A stretch of DNA of 46,517 nucleotides from positions 1 to 46,517 of the forward strand of contig JAQCTH010000025.1 of the NCBI GenBank assembly GCA_027686065.1, in the 5' to 3' direction. The position numbers and the translations under genes were made by a program. The notes beneath the pieces were generated by a model, which saw nothing but the letters and a program-made list of their open reading frames with translations, had not been told where the DNA came from and searched no databases. Shown here one piece after another: positions 44,265 through 46,517 of the stretch. Each line of letters starts with the position of its first letter. Within the stretch, counting starts at the first letter, position 1. The DNA comes from Clostridiaceae bacterium AF10-41 (GTDB lineage Bacteria; Bacillota; Clostridia; Clostridiales; Clostridiaceae).

Positions 44265-44771
44265 TTGAAGAATAAAAAACTTGTATATGTAGTTTTGTTA
44301 GTATCTTTAATTTTAGCTCTTGTTTCCTGCTCCAATACCCCAATAAAATATACTACTTATGAAGGTTCATTTTCAAAATTAAAAGCAGAGACTATTGCTG
44401 TGGATATAAAAACTAAGTCAAGTCAGGGATTTTATGCTTCTCTTGATTTTAAATTAACTGAAGGGCAAGTTGATTGGGAAATTATAACCCCTGAAAATGA
44501 ATTAGTTTTTAAAGGATATGTAGTTTATGAAGATGGAAAGATATATCGTGAATTAACTTATCCATTAGATTATTTAGGTGGAACTCTTAATCTAAAAGAA
44601 GAAGTAAAAGATGAAACTGACAAAAACGGGAATATAATACATATTCCGGATTTTAATTATCTTCAATTTGAAGCTGGAAGCCAAACTGGTGTATATAAAC
44701 TTAATTTACAGCCAATAAATGCAGATGGGAGTTATGAAATAATTTGGAGTAATAAACTGCCAAGAAAATAA
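44265..44771 (+). CDS. Small lipoprotein, hypothetical
   Basis: A 168-residue protein starting at TTG 44265 behind GGGAGGAGA. Residues 1-23 form a lipoprotein signal (KNKKLVYVVLLVSLILALVSC), with a good lipobox LVSC at Cys23. The rest is a small beta-rich domain (KYTTYEGSFSKLKAETIAVD, then GVYKLNLQPINADGSY). No family recognised. It precedes another small membrane protein gene by about 85 bases, possibly co-expressed. Confidence 0.78.
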   Translation: MKNKKLVYVVLLVSLILALVSCSNTPIKYTTYEGSFSKLKAETIAVDIKTKSSQGFYASLDFKLTEGQVDWEIITPENELVFKGYVVYEDGKIYRELTYPLDYLGGTLNLKEEVKDETDKNGNIIHIPDFNYLQFEAGSQTGVYKLNLQPINADGSYEIIWSNKLPRK

Positions 44772-44856
44772 TAATTGGACAAGTGGATTTAATTTTACAA
44801 TCTTAATAAGTGATGAATTATCGTAAAATTATAAGAATTAAAAAGAGGTGTATGTC

Positions 44857-45267
44857 TTGAAAAAGAAATCTGCAATGACTATTTTAGTATTAATTGTGGT
44901 AGTTTTATTCATAATCATTCTTATATACAAAGCTACTAGCCCTGAAAAAGCAGTAGGAGAATATAATAAAAGGATAGGTAGCGAGATATTTCAAGAAAAT
45001 GAAGCTTATGATATTGGAATGGCTGAAAGTGGAATGCCTGTTTTTAAAGATGCTAGTAAAGCATTTAAACAAGCAAAGATTGATTTTGCTGATGGATTTG
45101 ATTTTATAAAAGATGAATTTAATCTTAATAAAGTAAATAGATTTTATTGGAAACCTTATAAAACCTACGGATGGCAAGTGACTACAGAAAATGATGAATT
45201 GAAAAAACAATGTATTGATATAAGTGTATTTTTTGATATATATGAAAATAATTTTAGAATAGAGTAA
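44857..45267 (+). CDS. Small single-span membrane protein, hypothetical
   Basis: A 136-residue protein with a basic start and one membrane helix (TILVLIVVVLFIIILIY, about residues 8-24), then an acidic/aromatic soluble domain (DFADGFDFIKDEFNLNKVNR; FYWKPYKTYGWQVTTEND). I chose TTG 44857, seven bases after GAGGTG; the in-frame GTG 44848 is part of that site. No family recognised. The soluble part probably faces outward. Confidence 0.65.
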   Translation: MKKKSAMTILVLIVVVLFIIILIYKATSPEKAVGEYNKRIGSEIFQENEAYDIGMAESGMPVFKDASKAFKQAKIDFADGFDFIKDEFNLNKVNRFYWKPYKTYGWQVTTENDELKKQCIDISVFFDIYENNFRIE

Positions 45268-45299
45268 ATTTTTTTATCAATTATATTTTATTAAAAAGC

Positions 45300-45438
45300 A
45301 GTTCACAAGGCACAGTGCACAGTTATGTAAATAATTCAGCTCTGCTGAATTAAGGAATCATTATATCAACGATCAAATAGCTGATATGACTTAAGCTTGA
45401 TAGTTTCATCATAAACTGTGAATTGTGCTCTGTGAACT
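45300..45438. repeat. Copy of the dispersed palindromic repeat
   Basis: The left arm (45300-45326, AGTTCACA-GCACAG-type) is complementary to the right arm (45410-45438) with a few mismatches. A 7-bp hairpin with a TCT loop (45334-45340/45344-45350) lies inside. It matches the modules seen at 19477-19772. Confidence 0.65.
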
Positions 45439-45457
45439 ATATAAATCTATTACAGAT

Positions 45458-45490
45458 TAAAGCCTAGCGATTTTAAATCACTGGGCTTTA
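45458..45490. terminator. Bidirectional terminator
   Basis: TAAAGCCTAGCGA (45458-45470) pairs with TCACTGGGCTTTA (45478-45490) with one G-U pair and one mismatch. It lies between converging genes. Confidence 0.65.
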
Positions 45491-45569
45491 AAATTAAATA
45501 TATTACATACTTATAATATCTTTTCAATATTATTTTAAAAAATAGCCTAATAATAAAAAATAATCAACT

Positions 45570-46274
45570 TTAAGCTCCAAAAAGTTGATTTAAAACTTCA
45601 TCTTTTTGATCTATGACAATATCAGAGATATTCACATTCTTAGATTTTAGATTTTGTATAGTCTCCTTAATAAATTCATAACTTCCAACTATATAATAAA
45701 TAGGATTGTCTATTTGGGTTAATTGCTCCAATTCTGTATAAAAGACCTTCCTAGAATTTAACCAATAATTTTTATAAGTTTCATCTGAAAGGTTATCAAG
45801 TTCATCCTTAAAAATAAAATCATTTGATGAATCTACGTTCACATTAACTAAATAAGGAATATTAGATTTGTTTTTTATAAAATTAAGAATAATTGGTCTC
45901 ATTGCAGCTATTCCTACTCCCATTGATAGTAGAATAATAGGTCTGTTGCAGCGTCTTAAAGCTAATTTTGAGCCTAATTTAAACATTACAATTTCATCAT
46001 CAACATTTAGATTAGATAGTTTGCTTTTAAATTCTGACAACCTGTTAGGTATTCTTGTTGTGAAACCAACTTTGTTTTCAGTTGGCAAAGTCATTATAGA
46101 CATATGCCTAACTAAACTTTTATTAGGCTTTTCACCTTCATCAAATCCAATAATTCCTATATGGGTATGAGATCCAGCCTCCCACGTTAAATCTTTTGGT
46201 TTTTCAAAATAGTATGTTTTTGTTCCTTTTGCTTCATTAATAATATCTATAATTTTCAATTTATATTTTATCAT
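45570..46274 (-). CDS. Ferredoxin-reductase-like flavoprotein, probably iron-regulated
   Basis: A 234-residue FAD/NAD-binding oxidoreductase of the ferredoxin-reductase superfamily. It has a flavin-binding barrel (VRHMSIMTLPTENKVGFTTR, near residues 55-75), a nucleotide-binding segment LLSMGVGIAAMRPII and a C-terminal IYYIVGSYEFIKETIQNL. No iron-sulfur motif is present, so it would need a flavin or separate partner. The promoter region contains a perfect Fur-type box, so it may be a ferric or flavin reductase for iron uptake. Minus strand, ATG at 46272-46274, AGGAGAG 5-12 bases upstream. Confidence 0.83.
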   Translation of the reverse strand: MIKYKLKIIDIINEAKGTKTYYFEKPKDLTWEAGSHTHIGIIGFDEGEKPNKSLVRHMSIMTLPTENKVGFTTRIPNRLSEFKSKLSNLNVDDEIVMFKLGSKLALRRCNRPIILLSMGVGIAAMRPIILNFIKNKSNIPYLVNVNVDSSNDFIFKDELDNLSDETYKNYWLNSRKVFYTELEQLTQIDNPIYYIVGSYEFIKETIQNLKSKNVNISDIVIDQKDEVLNQLFGA

Positions 46275-46287
46275 ATTTATCTCTCCT

Positions 46288-46302
46288 TGATAATCATTAT
46301 CA
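46288..46302 (-). promoter_or_regulatory. Fur-type box
   Basis: TGATAATCATTATCA is a perfect 7-1-7 inverted repeat matching the Fur consensus core. It starts right after the predicted transcription start of the flavoprotein gene and touches the Shine-Dalgarno site. Confidence 0.75.
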
Positions 46303-46307
46303 ATTAC

Positions 46308-46336
46308 AGAATATCACCAATGATTTCTAATGTCAA
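46308..46336 (-). promoter_or_regulatory. Sigma-A promoter of the Fur-box gene
   Basis: On the minus strand TTGACA (46331-46336), 17-base spacer, TATTCT (46308-46313). The Fur box lies immediately downstream, so a bound repressor would cover the start site. Confidence 0.75.
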
Positions 46337-46517
46337 ATAAATTTATTTTATATCTAAAACAATATACTCGTAAATAAGTATAAATATATAAAATAGATGA
46401 TAAGTTAGATATTTATATAAGTAGAATAATATAAATATAAATGATAAAATAATATATATATATGTTTCAATTAATAATCTACATAATTATAGTCTTATGA
46501 AATTAATAGTTAATAGA
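46337..46517. other. AT-rich end of window
   Basis: No gene, terminator or clear promoter visible beyond the -35 of the flavoprotein gene. Confidence 0.5.

Overview
The window is chromosomal DNA from a spore-forming, very AT-rich Firmicute, almost certainly Clostridium sensu stricto. The evidence is A/T-ending codons throughout, TTG and GTG starts behind strong AGGAGG-type Shine-Dalgarno sites, a full spoIIIA operon, spoIVB, spo0A, spoIIM and gerW, and a gene order long known from Bacillus and Clostridium. I cannot name the species.

Bases 1-19203 are a conserved block, all on the + strand: the tail of an unidentified gene, efp, a small CD1247-like zinc-ribbon protein, spoIIIAA-AH (the mother-cell half of the feeding-tube channel), an Asp23/YqhY protein, then nusB-folD-xseA-xseB-ispA-dxs-tlyA-nadK-argR-recN, spoIVB and spo0A. 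This joins translation, one-carbon and isoprenoid metabolism, DNA repair, arginine control and the sporulation master regulator. The Bacillus accBC genes that usually sit between spoIIIAH and yqhY are absent. Bases 19255-19792 hold a small minus-strand ORF and a palindromic repeat element.

Bases 20036-30926 hold nudF, spoIIM, a xerD-like recombinase with substituted catalytic residues, deoB, pdp, dacF, a second Nudix gene, scpA-scpB, the divergent pair gerW/DUF2953, and a second sporulation-type D,D-carboxypeptidase. This matches the conserved spoIIM-xerD-drm-dacF and scpAB-dacB neighbourhoods.

Bases 31058-33324 encode two overlapping flavoproteins. One is a PyrK-like FAD/[2Fe-2S] reductase with a Cys-rich N-terminus; the other is an FAD-dependent oxidoreductase with its own Cys cluster. 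Two tandem palindromes precede them. This is the best candidate in the window for an uncharacterised redox system.

From 33.3 kb to the end the region is accessory and less ordered. It holds a calcineurin-like phosphoesterase, a large SF1 helicase with a nuclease-like C-terminus broken by one in-frame amber codon, a secreted FG-GAP/NlpC-P60 hydrolase, several gene remnants, a transglutaminase-like lipoprotein, an HD-domain hydrolase, a membrane-anchored DUF6544-like protein of different base composition, two small membrane or lipoproteins, and a minus-strand ferredoxin-reductase-like flavoprotein. The last has a textbook sigma-A promoter overlapped by a perfect Fur-type box. I found no tRNA, rRNA, CRISPR array or intact insertion sequence.
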